A stretch of DNA of 64,000 nt from Ancylostoma caninum. Its lineage: Eukaryota > Nematoda > Chromadorea > Rhabditida > Ancylostomatidae. Shown here one piece after another: positions 13,157-24,299 of this stretch (position 1 is the first letter of the stretch; every line of letters begins with the position of its first letter). Both the position numbers and the translations under genes were made by a program. The notes beneath the pieces are model-generated. The model made no database searches, was not told the origin of the DNA, and was given only the letters and a program-made list of their open reading frames with translations. The DNA lies in assembly GCA_037903475.1 (NCBI GenBank), contig JBAJFG010000047.1, positions 782,001-846,000 of the forward strand, in the 5' to 3' direction.

Positions 13157-14289
13157 GATGTGAGTAGAACTGAATGAAGTACGCATTTGGAAGGAAAAAA
13201 AAGGAAAAAAGACATTTTGATTCGGATTTGGATCCTTCAAACACGCGCGTCCTGCACTACATGGTAAGCTTTGCGGAAGAAAAACTGCAAATTCACCAGT
13301 GTTTCTTTTTTGCTCTCGAAGTTCCGAATCAGTTCAAAAATTCAGGATCACATAATAAAAATTCAAAATTATCCCGGCTTTAAGAAAAAAAATAGCCTTA
13401 GTTAAGGAGAATCGAATAATTAAGAAAATCTTGGGAAATGACGGAAGAACAAAACTAAAGAAGACGGAAATCCACTAAAACTTCAGAAAACAACCAAAGT
13501 TGCATAGGAAAGCGACTAGGCCTTCAGTGCAGAACCTCGAGGTTGAATCGGAAATGAAGATAGGTGAATTCAAAGAGTTTGTTCCAGAGCTGGAGGATTT
13601 TCTGGAATCGAGGCTCGACGCTCATCGGCTAACACTGCGGCGATTCGTTATCTGGAGCATTATTACTCTATTTGTCTTCTCTTCCAGAATTCGAAAAACA
13701 CACATACGCCATAAAAACAAAACAGCATGGCAACCTAACATCTGCTGGGACGCGTAGTAGATTATTGCAGCCCCACTTCAAGATAATGGAAATGGTTTCC
13801 CCGCACACAGCGGCATTGGGGTGTTGCCGTATGGCTCAAACGGTGGAAAATCATTTTTTCACAAAGGAACAGATGAGCATGCTGAGCGTGACATTTGGCA
13901 TGAGGAATGATGGAGGAGGCTCTGGTACAGATGCTGTGCGATGAGAAAAACCAAGGACTAACAGATGTTCCCCCCGGAATTCACGAAAATCGCTCAGCTG
14001 GAGTTTTCTCTGACATGTTCCAGTATCAATTGAGTGGTGAAGTTAGCTGGAAGACCTGGAAAATAGGATGTTTCTCGTTAATTTTGATGCGTTGATTCAA
14101 GCACTAAAAGATGGAGGGCCAAAATTGTTCCAAGGATGGAATATCAAGGTTATTCAAGGCAAGAATCCAAATCTCAGGGGTAATACTAGGAAGCAGAATC
14201 TTGTTTAAAATCATTCATTTTTTAAAAATGCAAAGTCGCATGACAACTAAGAAGAGCAAAACAGTAACCAGGATATAATCAACTACGTG
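13157..14289. other. No gene recognised; weak open stretches
   Basis: Plus-strand open stretches at 13500-13757 (85 codons, ending in a hydrophobic run and basic residues) and 13672-13944 overlap in different frames. No known domain is visible and splice sites cannot be assigned. A decayed coding segment is possible, but I cannot support one. Confidence 0.35.
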
Positions 14290-14520
14290 ATTATAGTCGT
14301 CGTCATACGCTCGCACCACTTCGCAGCAGCACAGCAGCGACGCGTTACGTTGCAGTCCTAACAATTTCTGTCACGTTTTAACAAGTCCTATGCTTACTCC
14401 AACCAGTCAAGACGAACGCTGATTAGACTACCACCTGTAGGAAACCACTTAGTGAGTGTTAGAACGTGTCAGAATGTGTTAGACAATGTCGGAGCGACCA
14501 CGAGTTGTGTCCAAGGTCCA
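14290..14520 (+). repeat. Dispersed repeat, copy 1 of 2
   Basis: Shares with 14690-14945 the ordered words CACTTCGCAGC/CGCTTCGTCACC, TCCTAACAA.TTCTGTCACG, a TTACTCCAACCAGT-like word, and GT.AGAACGTGTCA..ATGTTAGAC. The left half (CTAACA...GTCACG) is partly complementary to the right half (CGTGTCA...TGTTAG), so each copy can fold back on itself. No terminal duplication was identified. Confidence 0.6.
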
Positions 14521-14689
14521 AAGTAAAAATTCAAGTTTCACAAGCAGTATAAAGTAATAGCTGTCCAATTATCCTCTAATTTCATTAACGTACAGTATCT
14601 TATTTAGCAAATTATTCAAAAAATAAGAAATGTACACTGCTGTAATAATAATAATTATGAAAAACCAACCAACCAGGAAACAACCGAGT

Positions 14690-14945
14690 AGCTACAGTCG
14701 CAGTTATGCGTTTGTACCGCTTCGTCACCGCTTAGCAATGCGGTTTCGTCACAGTTCTAACAAGTTCTGTCACGTCCCAGTGAGTAATACGCTCACTCCA
14801 ACCAGTTGTAACAGCTGGGAGACAGAGTGTGATCTATTAGCATTCACATGGTACTGTTAGGACATGTCAAAACATGTTAGACTAAGTGGTGCAGTCGAGT
14901 AACCGCGTAGCGACAATGCTGTTTCGCGGTTGCGTTGCGGTAACA
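14690..14945 (+). repeat. Dispersed repeat, copy 2 of 2
   Basis: Second, diverged copy of the unit at 14290-14520 in the same orientation, about 400 bp downstream. Both contain TTCTGTCACG, CACTCCAACCAGT and a terminal ATGTTAGAC word. The copies differ at many positions, so the duplication is old. Confidence 0.6.
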
Positions 14946-16927
14946 AAGGGAGTAAGGCTTAATCAGGATCACTGCAACTATAACTAAACCAATATCATTT
15001 TGAATAGTTGTCATTCATTATGTACTACTATTACTACAAATGATATTAACTATACATTACAATTTTCATTACCATCATTGTCATAGATTTACCATATATT
15101 ATAACATTCATTATGTGTTTCTTTCAATGTGTACTCATTTGTTAGATACCAGTTCATAAGAATTCCACGAATTCGAGCAATTTTTTAACTTACCTTGTGC
15201 GGCTAAAAAGTCTTTAAAAATTATGGATGAAATTGACACTCTCTGAATCGTCACGACTTCTAGAGCTATTTTGAACTAGTTGTTGTCAAAATCGATAGTA
15301 TCTAATAACAAAAATGAAGGTAACCATATTATTTCGACATTTTCTTACAAGAACTTTACCAGCTTCTGGATGTAATCCATGCTCGTGAAACTGAAAGTTT
15401 GTTTGGGGAGTAAAAAGTGAGCTTCGTGGACATAGTCAGGGTTCCTCCGGCGACGGAAAGCCGTGGAGTGAAAAGCCTGGCAGGAAAGACGTCGTCGGTT
15501 CATTTTCGCATGTTTCACAGCAGTAGCAGCAGCAACGACTCGTTAGCAACGCACAGATTTATTATTCATATGCGCAGACACACAGATCGGCAGCCGGACG
15601 GATGGCGGTGAACCAGCAGGGGTTGGTTGAGGGAAAACTTCGGAATAAGGCATGGCATTCAGCTACACCTGCTTAGTCTACAGCTCTTATTAAGTTACCC
15701 ATAAAAGACGAGTTTTTCCTAGCAAGTTTTTTTTTCATTCCATATTTTATGTTGCTGCAAAAACCGCAAGTTGTACGGAACAATGACAACTCCACCTGAC
15801 AGGGAGAATTTTTGAAAAAAAAAATACTATAATTTTTATGGGAAAGGGAGGCATGGAATTTATGAAAAGCTAGGAATGCCAGAGACAAATACAGAAATGC
15901 AGCAAAACAGTAGCGAACCTTTGAAAAGTGTAACGTAGCACCCACATAAGGTAGATTCCCAGACCATCCGAGAGGTAAGAAGTGGGCGGGACCTACCCCA
16001 GCTGCCAACAAAATCCTCCCCCAGAAAAGCGCGCTGAATAATGCTCATCTCATGTGGTTTGTTTTCATCCCTCCACTGCCATTTCATATGCGTTAATTCT
16101 CACATTGGTGAATGAATGTAGGCGTACGAAATAGGAGGAAAACATCCAAAACCCATTCCTATCTATTTCATTATTCCTTCTCCCGGGGAAAATTAGTGAA
16201 TACCGCATGATAGAGTGGTTACGCAAATATAAATCGCAAATTTCAACGACAATGAGTTATAAAAAAGATGAAAAAAAACTGCGGTAATAAAGAAGGAATG
16301 TGAAAGAAATGAACGAGAGGAATAGTAGAAAACAGTGATGAAGGTAACGCACGGCAAACAGCCGACTTAAGAGCGTAAACTTTAGACATCACAGGAACGA
16401 AGAATGGCCAACAAATTGCTAGTTTTCCTTATATTATATTGGCTGGAATATAAAATTTCTATATCTATTTAATTTCATCTACTTTCCTATATTTATCTAC
16501 TATATATCGGTTACAACCACCAGTTGCAATAAAAAAAATTCTAGACCCGGAATTTCCCGTATAAATGAACTTCCTTTTTAGGAATACTGTACAAGAGTTT
16601 CCTGATTTCCAGTCCTCGAAAAGGTCTACGCACGTCACGCACGCTATCGCACGCATACGTACGTACATTCAAATCGTTCTGCAATTTGTTCGTGGTGCTG
16701 AAGCAATAATCCTTGTTGAATAACAGGAGTAGAGTAAAGATAAATAAATTGATTAATAGGTAAATAAATAAATAGATGAACATGAGAGGAGCAGGATATC
16801 TGCATATCCTCAAAAAATCAAATTTGAGCAGTTTTTATCTCAAGGAGAGCCTCAATTCATAAATAAATCTGGATTGAGGGTTAATTTCTGGACGAGCCGG
16901 TACAAATCCCTCGAAAGGTTATCCCAT
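14946..16927. other. No gene recognised
   Basis: Contains an AT-rich block (14990-15130), a short GC-richer block with an open 64-codon stretch (15417-15611) and minus-strand open stretches of 75-112 codons at 15673-16087. The latter include hydrophobic runs but no known domain or convincing start. A small TAAATAAA-rich patch lies at 16738-16775. Confidence 0.4.
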
Positions 16928-17245
16928 CTAGTCGAAGAAAGAACTAGCAATGATAGCAAAGTATAGCAATCCAAAGAGTGGACGGTATCGTACGTAGTAC
17001 GCGAATCCGAGGGTCAACCCACAACTGCAGTAATAAAAATGGGGCAGCATGTCCTTGTTTATTTGTGGGGAGATGGAATTCACCAAATGGTCCTGCTGTT
17101 CCTCAAGTACAGAGTTTCCATTCATGGCAGAAATCCATCCAGGTAGGCCGGTTATCCTCGGGAAGTAACCTACGTATGTGGTAACTTGGCACTCTTGCCG
17201 GGGCGAAACATTACGTGAACCTTCAACTTTCCCTTGAATGCTCAA
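16928..17245 (-). CDS. Candidate exon or small protein with C-terminal hydrophobic segment
   Basis: A 105-codon stretch open on the minus strand. The N-terminal two thirds is polar with several Cys, Gly and Pro, and the last 30 or so residues are hydrophobic and aromatic (around LTLGFAYYV and LLYFAIIASSFF), like one transmembrane helix. I do not recognise the family. Points for coding: balanced composition and an aromatic-rich, membrane-like end directly before a stop. Points against: the frame begins at a non-ATG codon, with the first ATG about 40 codons in; the other strand is open for 68 codons over the same bases; no partner exon is visible. It could be a last exon, a pseudogene or chance. 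Confidence 0.15.
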   Translation of the reverse strand: MSIQGKVEGSRNVSPRQECQVTTYVGYFPRITGLPGWISAMNGNSVLEEQQDHLVNSISPQINKDMLPHFYYCSCGLTLGFAYYVRYRPLFGLLYFAIIASSFFD

Positions 17246-18045
17246 AGTCCTTATTACTATATTAATATTATTAAACGTTTACGTTTCATATGCTTTTTTT
17301 AGTGCTTTTCCAAGAAAAAAACAAGCAAAATCCTTTTAAAGGGCAAAAAAAGGTGAAAAATATGGAATATGCACTTCTTGGAGGACTGCAGTTCCTTGGT
17401 GCTTATAAAGATTTGAATGAAAACAACATTTTTATTGAGTTCTCTAATGATATAATAGTAACGTCACCAGGGAAGTAAAATGAGTACAGAAGTACGAAAT
17501 GTGAAATACTCATTTCATTTCATTTTTATTGCACTCAAGGTGCGCTACATAAGACAAATGATCAAACCGATGAAACATTGGAGGTTAAACAAAACTCAGA
17601 AAACGTTCAAAAACTTAGTACGTAAACTAGAAATAGAAAAAATGCTAAACCAATAAAAAATACTAAGCTATGATCCTATTTCAGAAAGGGTTTTCCGTTT
17701 GTTGGCGGTGGGAAAGGTGTCATCCACAACAAAAATATTAACACTTTACTGTGAGAAATGAAGACTCTCTATTCCATCGTGTCATCAAGTAAAATCATAT
17801 TCCAAGTAAATTTTCCGTCAGCTGAGGCATTGCGAGCCCAAATTGGCGTTCATCCATGCACCCACATCAGCTAGCAAGGTGCCCTCCGTCTCCTGGTAAA
17901 GCCACAGGAGCTTCCTTGGAATCTACAGGAACTTCGGCAAACGGGTATACTAGCTAACCCCGTTGATCCTGCAGATTGGGTAGGACGAAACAGCCAGGGC
18001 AAGCGATCACTCATTTTTTTTACCAACTAAACTAAATACTCGTGG
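17246..18045. other. Unassigned; contains a LINE-tail-like motif
   Basis: At 17515-17565 a T-rich run is followed by ATTGCACTCAAGGTGCGCTACATAA. A similar TTTATTAATACACTCAAGGTGTGC block occurs at 37813-37845. In both cases T-rich sequence precedes ACTCAAGGTG, as expected for two minus-strand 3' ends of one retroelement family. No reverse transcriptase remnant was recognised behind either. Confidence 0.4.
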
Positions 18046-19105
18046 AAGTTTATTTATTTATTTATTTATTTATTTCATTACATGGACTAATCCATGTGAG
18101 GATACAATATACAATGCACTGTATGGTAATACAACTCAAGCAAATCTTAAATTATTTATACAATGCTTGCAGAGAAACCTCCGACTACTCTTTCTTTTTA
18201 AGGAATCCTTCTACTTGTTTCTTGAATGATGAAAGTTTAATGGGAACAGGAAGACTCTTGCTCATCATTAAATACTTTGAGCCAGCTCTGTTGACAAAAA
18301 ATGTTTGCCTTACGGAAGTCCTAGCTGTTGGAAACGTAATTTTTAGTGGGGGCCCTCGAGTGATTGAGTTCTGTAGTGTGAAGAAGTCGCTCATATGAAG
18401 GCTAGTGTAGCCATGTATAATTTTATGAACCATTATGAGATCATTCTTATTTCGTCTACTTGAAAGTGATTGAAGTTGAATTATTTTATTCCTAGTATCT
18501 GCAGGAGGGACACTATTGTAATCAAAACCTTTTGTCCTACGAAAAAGTTTCCGTGTAAAGCTATTCTGAACTTTCTCTAATTTATCCCTAATACTTTTTC
18601 TATGAGTATTAAAGATAACTGTACCATATTCTAGTGAGGGTCTTACATATGTCTTGTACGCCTTCAACAAAATTGTTTCATTTTTGGTCACGAGACCTCT
18701 AAAAATGTTGTACAACTTTTGTGATGATTTGCTGGCGATGTACTCACAGTGCCTATCAAATGATAGATTAGCTGTTATAAGAAAACCAAGGTCCCTGACC
18801 TCATTGACTTTCGGTATGGGCGAATAACATAGTGTGTACTCTGATTGTTCATTAAAGCCTACGCATAGAACCTTTGTTTTTTCTACAGAAAGAGGGAGAC
18901 TCCACCGGTTAGACCATTTTTCAACCAGATCAATAGCTTCTTGTAATTTCTGTATGTCTTCTTCATTTTGGATTGAATTGTAGATTTTTATATCATCTGC
19001 GAATGCAATGCAACCTAAGTTCGAGCACTCCACGAGACAAAACACCGAAAATAGCGCTGAAAGTGACAATCTACCATCTGTGGGCAATTTCAACGTGATG
19101 TGGAC
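18046..19105 (-). mobile_element. 5'-truncated LINE (CR1/Jockey-like), 3' end
   Basis: The element reads on the minus strand. Its 3' end is an ATAAAT-type tandem tail at 18048-18076, preceded by about 110 bp of 3' UTR and a stop codon at 18185-18187. The coding part holds the end of the reverse transcriptase palm and the C-terminal region usual for non-LTR elements. The 5' end is lost: homology fades just upstream of the FADD motif, and from 19106 the sequence is a separate hAT-type MITE. Short 5'-truncated copies are the usual product of target-primed reverse transcription. Confidence 0.85.
18185..19105 (-). pseudogene. LINE reverse transcriptase, C-terminal fragment
   Basis: About 300 codons are open on the minus strand. 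FADD (plus coordinates 18992-19003), in the context AFADDIKIY, is the reverse transcriptase motif C with Phe in place of the usual Tyr, as in many CR1/Jockey elements. It is followed by an E-K-W-S-N-R-W-like helix, a K-T-K-V-L-C-V-G strand, a D-L-G-F-L thumb-like motif, and the Y-V-R-P-x-L-E-Y-G block typical of the region after the RT. Upstream palm motifs and any endonuclease are absent. The frame also runs into the neighbouring MITE (19106-19183), so about 26 apparent N-terminal residues come from another element and are not LINE sequence. Classification to clade is by motif only. Confidence 0.85.
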
Positions 19106-19598
19106 CAGGGATGAGCGGATAATCCGTATCCGGTTGTCCGTTTTGCTGTTATCCGTAGGTTTTGGCCTATCCGTCATCCGCACCGTTATCCGGGCTTTTG
19201 GTGCCGGATAACGGTGCGGATAAGACCAAAAACAGTGGCTTCATTTCGCACGCTTTTAGAAAGCAGAGCCTCCATTCCAAGAAGTATAACTCGACCTAGT
19301 GCGTTTCACGTCATAATTAGGTTAGGATCTTGTAGCCAGGTAGGAGAATGTAGTGTAGACTTGTACCTACCCAGGAAGAAATGCTCTTGCTCATGTTTTC
19401 TGGGTCGTCCAACAGTGTGAGACAATAAGCTAGAAACTATCATTCTCTTGTAAGATTAATCTTAATCTTCTAGAAGTTGGTGTGTAGTAGCATCTGGATC
19501 ACTTATCCGGTATCCGTTATCCGGTCATTTTTGGCCTATCCGTTATTCGCACCGTTATCCGAGTCGGTCGTGGAAAACCTTGTATCCGCTCATCCCTG
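19106..19598. mobile_element. hAT-type MITE, CAGGGATGAGCGGATA termini
   Basis: The left end is CAGGGATGAGCGGATA and the right end is TATCCGCTCATCCCTG, a perfect 16-bp inverted terminal repeat. Subterminal sequence is full of TATCCG/CGGATA words, and two longer arms (around 19121-19225 and 19497-19575) are related. Flanking 8-mers ATGTGGAC and ATGTGGAT match at 7 of 8 positions, as expected for a hAT duplication. There is no transposase, so it is nonautonomous. It sits directly at the 5' side of the minus-strand LINE fragment and supplies the first residues of the long chimeric open frame there. Confidence 0.9.
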
Positions 19599-21463
19599 AT
19601 GTGGATGTCCTTTCCACGAGTGCATTGCCACAAAAAATACCTTACCTATTGTCGGTGGATATTTGTTTTGGATAGATGTGACGCAGACATACATAGATAT
19701 GAGCAAAATTTGAATGAGGCTGGAAAATAACTATGAAGCTGTGTTTACTCACTGTTTATGTGTACAATTTTAATATTTTCCTCTAAAAATGTAAAAAAAA
19801 GGAAAAGAGGGGTAAAGAAAATTTGAAACAAGCGACAAAGGTTTTCTCATGAAGTGTCGTCAGAATCAAATGTATTCCAAAGGAGAAAAAAAGTAAGGTG
19901 GAAAAATGAAATAGAATTTTACCTGCCAGTGGATGTCCTACACAGCTCTACAGGATTTTCAATTCTACTACTACTTCTTTCTTTTTTTCATCAAACTTTC
20001 GGTGATTTTTCTTATAAAGTATATAGACAGACTGGATTTTAGATGGCTCAAAAGGACCACAGCGCCTTAAACAGGAATTTTTTAAGGGTATGGTGCCGTA
20101 AACAAACCTCTTACCATAGATATCATGGTTGAAACAATTTTTAGAGTAATATTAAGGTAATAACAAATGAATAGGAACAGAAAAAGCATTACTATCGAAG
20201 CAGATGAGAAGATATAGCAACAAATTCATCCATAACATCCAGCTACTATAGTTCAAATTGGAAACGTCGACGTTGAGGAGAGGTGAGCATAACTTCAGAG
20301 TGACAGACTTATTACTATGTACAGGTGTGTACTTTCCCCTGCGTGGGACACATGCTCTTAAGAAATAAGTGTCACTCTGAAAATAGCAACTCACTAGGGA
20401 TTCAATTATGACGGCACCAGACATATGCAATTTCCCAGATGTCTGACTATTTGTCTTTGTTAACATCACATTATTTTATGAAACGAAAGTCGGTGATATT
20501 TTAAACGGTGACGCTGAAAAAGAAGAGGTCAGAGGTCTCAAAGAAAAAAGGCGTGACCTCCTCAAAATTTGATAAAATCTTTTCAGAATAAATTTAAAGA
20601 GTTGCAGTTGAAGACTAGTAATAATACAGAAATAGAAATATTCTAAACAGGATTTCCTTTAACAGCGTACATTTTCACTGACAGCAGCAGCAGCTACTAA
20701 TACAGAAGGGGAAGCGGGACTGTAACGGCAAATGGAGAGCGCTTGACTCGTTCAGCCATCGATTTTCAATAGAAAAAGTGGCAGCCATTGCGCTTCTGCC
20801 TCGGATATTTGACGAATCCATCGGTGTTTTCAGCTAGTGCTGAATTTAGGCAGCTGCCGTTGTAACAGCAAAAGAATCCCGACATCAGAGTGCGACGCCG
20901 CTTCCCACGACAACGATCGCTAATAAAATTTCATAATTTCTGCATTACTTAATCGTGTGAACGTGGAAGGAAACTATGAAAAGTTTTGGAGATTAAAGCG
21001 GCGGTTCCGTTTCTGCCGAAAATTCCAAAGACGTGGGCAGATTCCCTTTATTTATTTATTCTTTATTTATTTATTCTCTACATCGCAACGGTACGATTGA
21101 TATCGTACTGAATTTGCGAAGAGTCCAGCGTTTTCATACCATCTCCACACTTACGTTACTTCAACTTTGATAATATATGCTTGAGTTTTCTCTTTCGTGA
21201 AGCCACAGACACAAACCGCTTCCATCGTTTCCCACTAACACTCCTGAAATATGTGGTTGAAGTTATACGTGTTTCCTACGCCAATATAGAGCCTCTTTAT
21301 TTTGGCTGCGTTCCTTCTTTTCGCCCACGAATCAAGTAGGTGTTCGAAAATCGTGGCCGAAAATTGTGGCTAACAAGGTACTGGTGCATACTGGCCAGCT
21401 AGTTCTACTGAAAAGAAGCCGTTTCTTCTCACATCAGCTATTGCAATAAGGAAAAACTTCATA
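19599..21463. other. No gene recognised
   Basis: AT-rich. The longest open stretch is 105 codons on the minus strand (20152-20469), without a known domain. A TTTATT-rich patch at 21049-21078 may be an old retroelement tail. No inverted-repeat element with clear ends was seen. Confidence 0.4.
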
Positions 21464-21694
21464 AGGGCAATTTATACTAGGATGCGTGCGTCAGGCGCAC
21501 GCATCGATTTCGCAAGGATTTCGAATGAAGACCGGTCAAAGCGGGATGTGTATTCTCAGCGAAAAGAACGTGCGGCTCCCATGAGGCTGTCAACGCATAC
21601 GTCTGAGCTGCGTCAGCGATGCGACTCGCCCTGTCCTACATCATGTAGGCGGACCCGCTTCGAACACACGCATCTAGTACAAAGTAATCGCCCT
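21464..21694. mobile_element. Short TIR element (GGGCAATTTATACTAG family), copy 1
   Basis: The left end GGCAATTTATACTAGGATGC and the reversed right end GGCGATTACTTTGTACTAGATGC align over most of about 25 bp. Internally it has GCGCACGCATC and a GAAGACCGGTCAAAG-like word that recur in the copy at 23369-23568. It is nonautonomous; the open stretch crossing it (21482-21895) runs beyond the element and matches nothing I recognise. Confidence 0.55.
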
Positions 21695-23368
21695 ATAGTC
21701 CACACCATCAATGCTGTAGGCGATGAACACCTTGCATGGCTCCGAAACACTTTTATTTCTAAGCAAACGACTTTTCTGGAAGGGGAGCTGGGATACACCT
21801 CACAATCAACCCAAAAGCTAGGCACTTACCACCCGATCGACTTTTTTGAAACTTTCTCAAAACCGCAATATTGCCTTTTGGGGCGGGATTCATGAAATGT
21901 TAACCACGCAAATCAACAATGACTAGCTTATTGGTTTTTTCTTTAGACTACGTAGTGTTATGAGACGCAGGACGTGAAAAGCTTTTTTGCTAGCCTGGTC
22001 TCGCTTGGTTATGTCTCCATAAATCCTAGCCCTGGCCATGAATCGAGAAGCACTTCGTCAGAACCAAGATCGTACTCAAGCTACATACACAGTATGGGTG
22101 TCGCGACTTTGTGCGACTCTATTTGTAACATCTTCGAAGAGTCCCAGGTCTGCGGGCAATGGTCCTACGCTCCTTGCACGCGCATGTTAGGCTCCGCTCC
22201 CTCGGCCGAAACTGCATGAATAGCCGGTGCGCGCCTGCTCGCTGCATATTCGTCGAGTGTCAACCACAGGGAGCGGTAGCGCCACAAGACAAGAAGAGAG
22301 ATGATGAAACAGCAAATGTGTCGATCAGCAACACCAACAATCACATGGTACGACAAGGACAGGAGCTGCGCTACAGAGAGGTAGCCCGGCGTTCTTGGCT
22401 GTGCAAGGAGGCATGGAGCACACGCTTCTTCTGCCGAGCACGGCTTATACGTCGGGGAGTTGTGTTTTGCCATCTACCCCTAGTGACGGGTTGGTTGTGT
22501 CCTCCCCCTTAGTCATTGTATTGTATTTGTGTATATTCGTAGCGCGCTATGGCCGGTGTTAATGTTCGCGTTGTTTAGCAAGAGTAAAGACAGATGCCAC
22601 GAGGGTAGTGGCCGCAATATCCAGCGTAGTTACCATCTTACATGTGTGTTAAATAGTATGATGTCTATTGGCAGATGAGGTGGCAGATCATCTGCACTAT
22701 CACATGTGTCGTTTGCTGTCGGTTGTGCTTAGCATATAAAGAACGGTTGCATCACATGTGTCGTAGTGATATGGCTGGTAGTCTAGGGGCTTCCATACCA
22801 GTTGTGTTCAACTGTGTGGCAGGTCGATCCTTGCATTCGAACGCAAGCCAGAAAAGGACTACTAGCCTGGGAGGGTTATGACCCTTTTGTTGCCGCAGTT
22901 TCCTCGTTGATCCCCCGCAACGATGCGACAGTGCCCTTAACTACTGGAAGGGCGAAACTTGGAAACCGCGACAATGGGGCTAAAAACCATATCGAAGAAG
23001 ACTTTGGAGGAAGGGATGGTATCTGCTGATGTCCATATTACTGTATCGTGGACCTTTACCTCGACTATGCTTACACAAATAAGAACAGTGAGGTCCAATT
23101 AATGAATGGTCAGCAAGGCTCCTTCTCCTTAGAGGACGTTTTTGCTGTACTTACTTGGACCAAAAACAACTGAGGTCACCTCGAAGGTTCGAAGAAAAAC
23201 CCACAAAATTACTCTCGAATATTGGATTCCGAACTTCATATAAGTTTTGTTGTTAATAGCAGGCTGATATTCAATATACCAGTCTCAGTATCACGAATAT
23301 ACCAGATTATAATGTGTAATCAACTCCTTTAGCACTTTTCTGTTATTAATGCGAATGCGCCTGAAGGA
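21695..23368. other. Unassigned, GC-richer sequence
   Basis: About 1.7 kb between two copies of a TIR element, with higher GC than its surroundings at 22000-22520 and several overlapping open stretches of 80-117 codons on both strands (for example 22159-22512 plus and 22165-22473 minus). No conserved domain was recognised. ACATGTGTCGT-type words repeat near 22701 and 22754. It may be an old element interior. Confidence 0.35.
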
Positions 23369-23568
23369 CAATTTATACTAAGTGGGAGCGTCTATCGCGT
23401 GACAAACGCACGCATCAGATCCGCGAAGGCTTTTCCATGAGACCGACCAGTGTGGCACGTGCGTTTTCCTTGCGTACGGGCTATGTCAGGGTTGCGTTTA
23501 CACTGTGTCGGTCTATCACTCATCATGTGGACGCACGCGCGGCAAACGCACCTCTAATACAAATTTCT
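23369..23568. mobile_element. Short TIR element (GGGCAATTTATACTAG family), copy 2
   Basis: Starts GGACAATTTATACTAAG and ends CTCTAATACAAATTTCTC, which is related to its own start in reverse. It shares ACGCACGCATC, CGCGAAGG.TTTTC, ATGAGACCG and GTGCGTTTTCC-like words, in order, with 21464-21694. Divergence is considerable, so the boundaries are approximate. Confidence 0.5.
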
Positions 23569-24299
23569 CATCAGCTTTCAATTTTTACAACGTTGCAAGT
23601 TTTGCAAAAATTTCCGCAGCGGCGCGAATTGAATCCTTTTGAAGAACTAAGCCGAGTTTCCTGTTGTGCACCCACGGATCACTACCTCAGACAAACTGCC
23701 GGAAATTCTGCAGCAGAAGAGGGCCTTTCGGAATTTCCGCAGGAGGATACCGGAAATTCCGCAGCAAAACGGCAGATTAGCGGAAATCCCGATATTCTGC
23801 TGCCGAGTTTCTGGACCAGCGTCTGAGACATTAATTAGTGAGGAAATTAGTTTCGGGAAATGGGTTGTATTGGCATAAGATCAGTATTTTACTACTCTGT
23901 GTACTCGTATTGCACGTGTAGGCATCTCCTTTGCGTGCCGCATTTCAATCAAAACTAAACCAAGAGCTTGTTCTTTTTCCTTGTAAAATGAGAAGCCGCA
24001 CGTGACCGTGTACAAATGTACACAAAGAACGTGCAGGTGCTTTGGCATGCATGTAGATCTGGGAAGGTAGGAAAAGCATGTCAAAAGCCACACAGGGATG
24101 CAGGTAATGGATTTGGGCACTGCGCCGCTTGCATGTGAAATGTCGCCTCACCAAGAGAATAACAACAGGACGACAGCGATACGAAAAATTGGAAGTGACG
24201 CGGTTTAATCCTGGCGAGTTCAGGATTCGACCCCTCAGTCAAGATGACACGCATTTGTTTATAAAATGCAGGGAAACGTTCTACGTTTTCCAAGGCAAA
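23569..24299. other. Unassigned; short GGAAATTCCGCAG repeats
   Basis: At 23690-23815 the words GGAAATTCTGCAGCA, GGAATTTCCGCAGGA, GGAAATTCCGCAGCA and GGAAATCCCGATATTCTGC occur at about 35-bp spacing, a degenerate local repeat. The rest, up to the LINE start near 24300, is unassigned. Confidence 0.5.
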
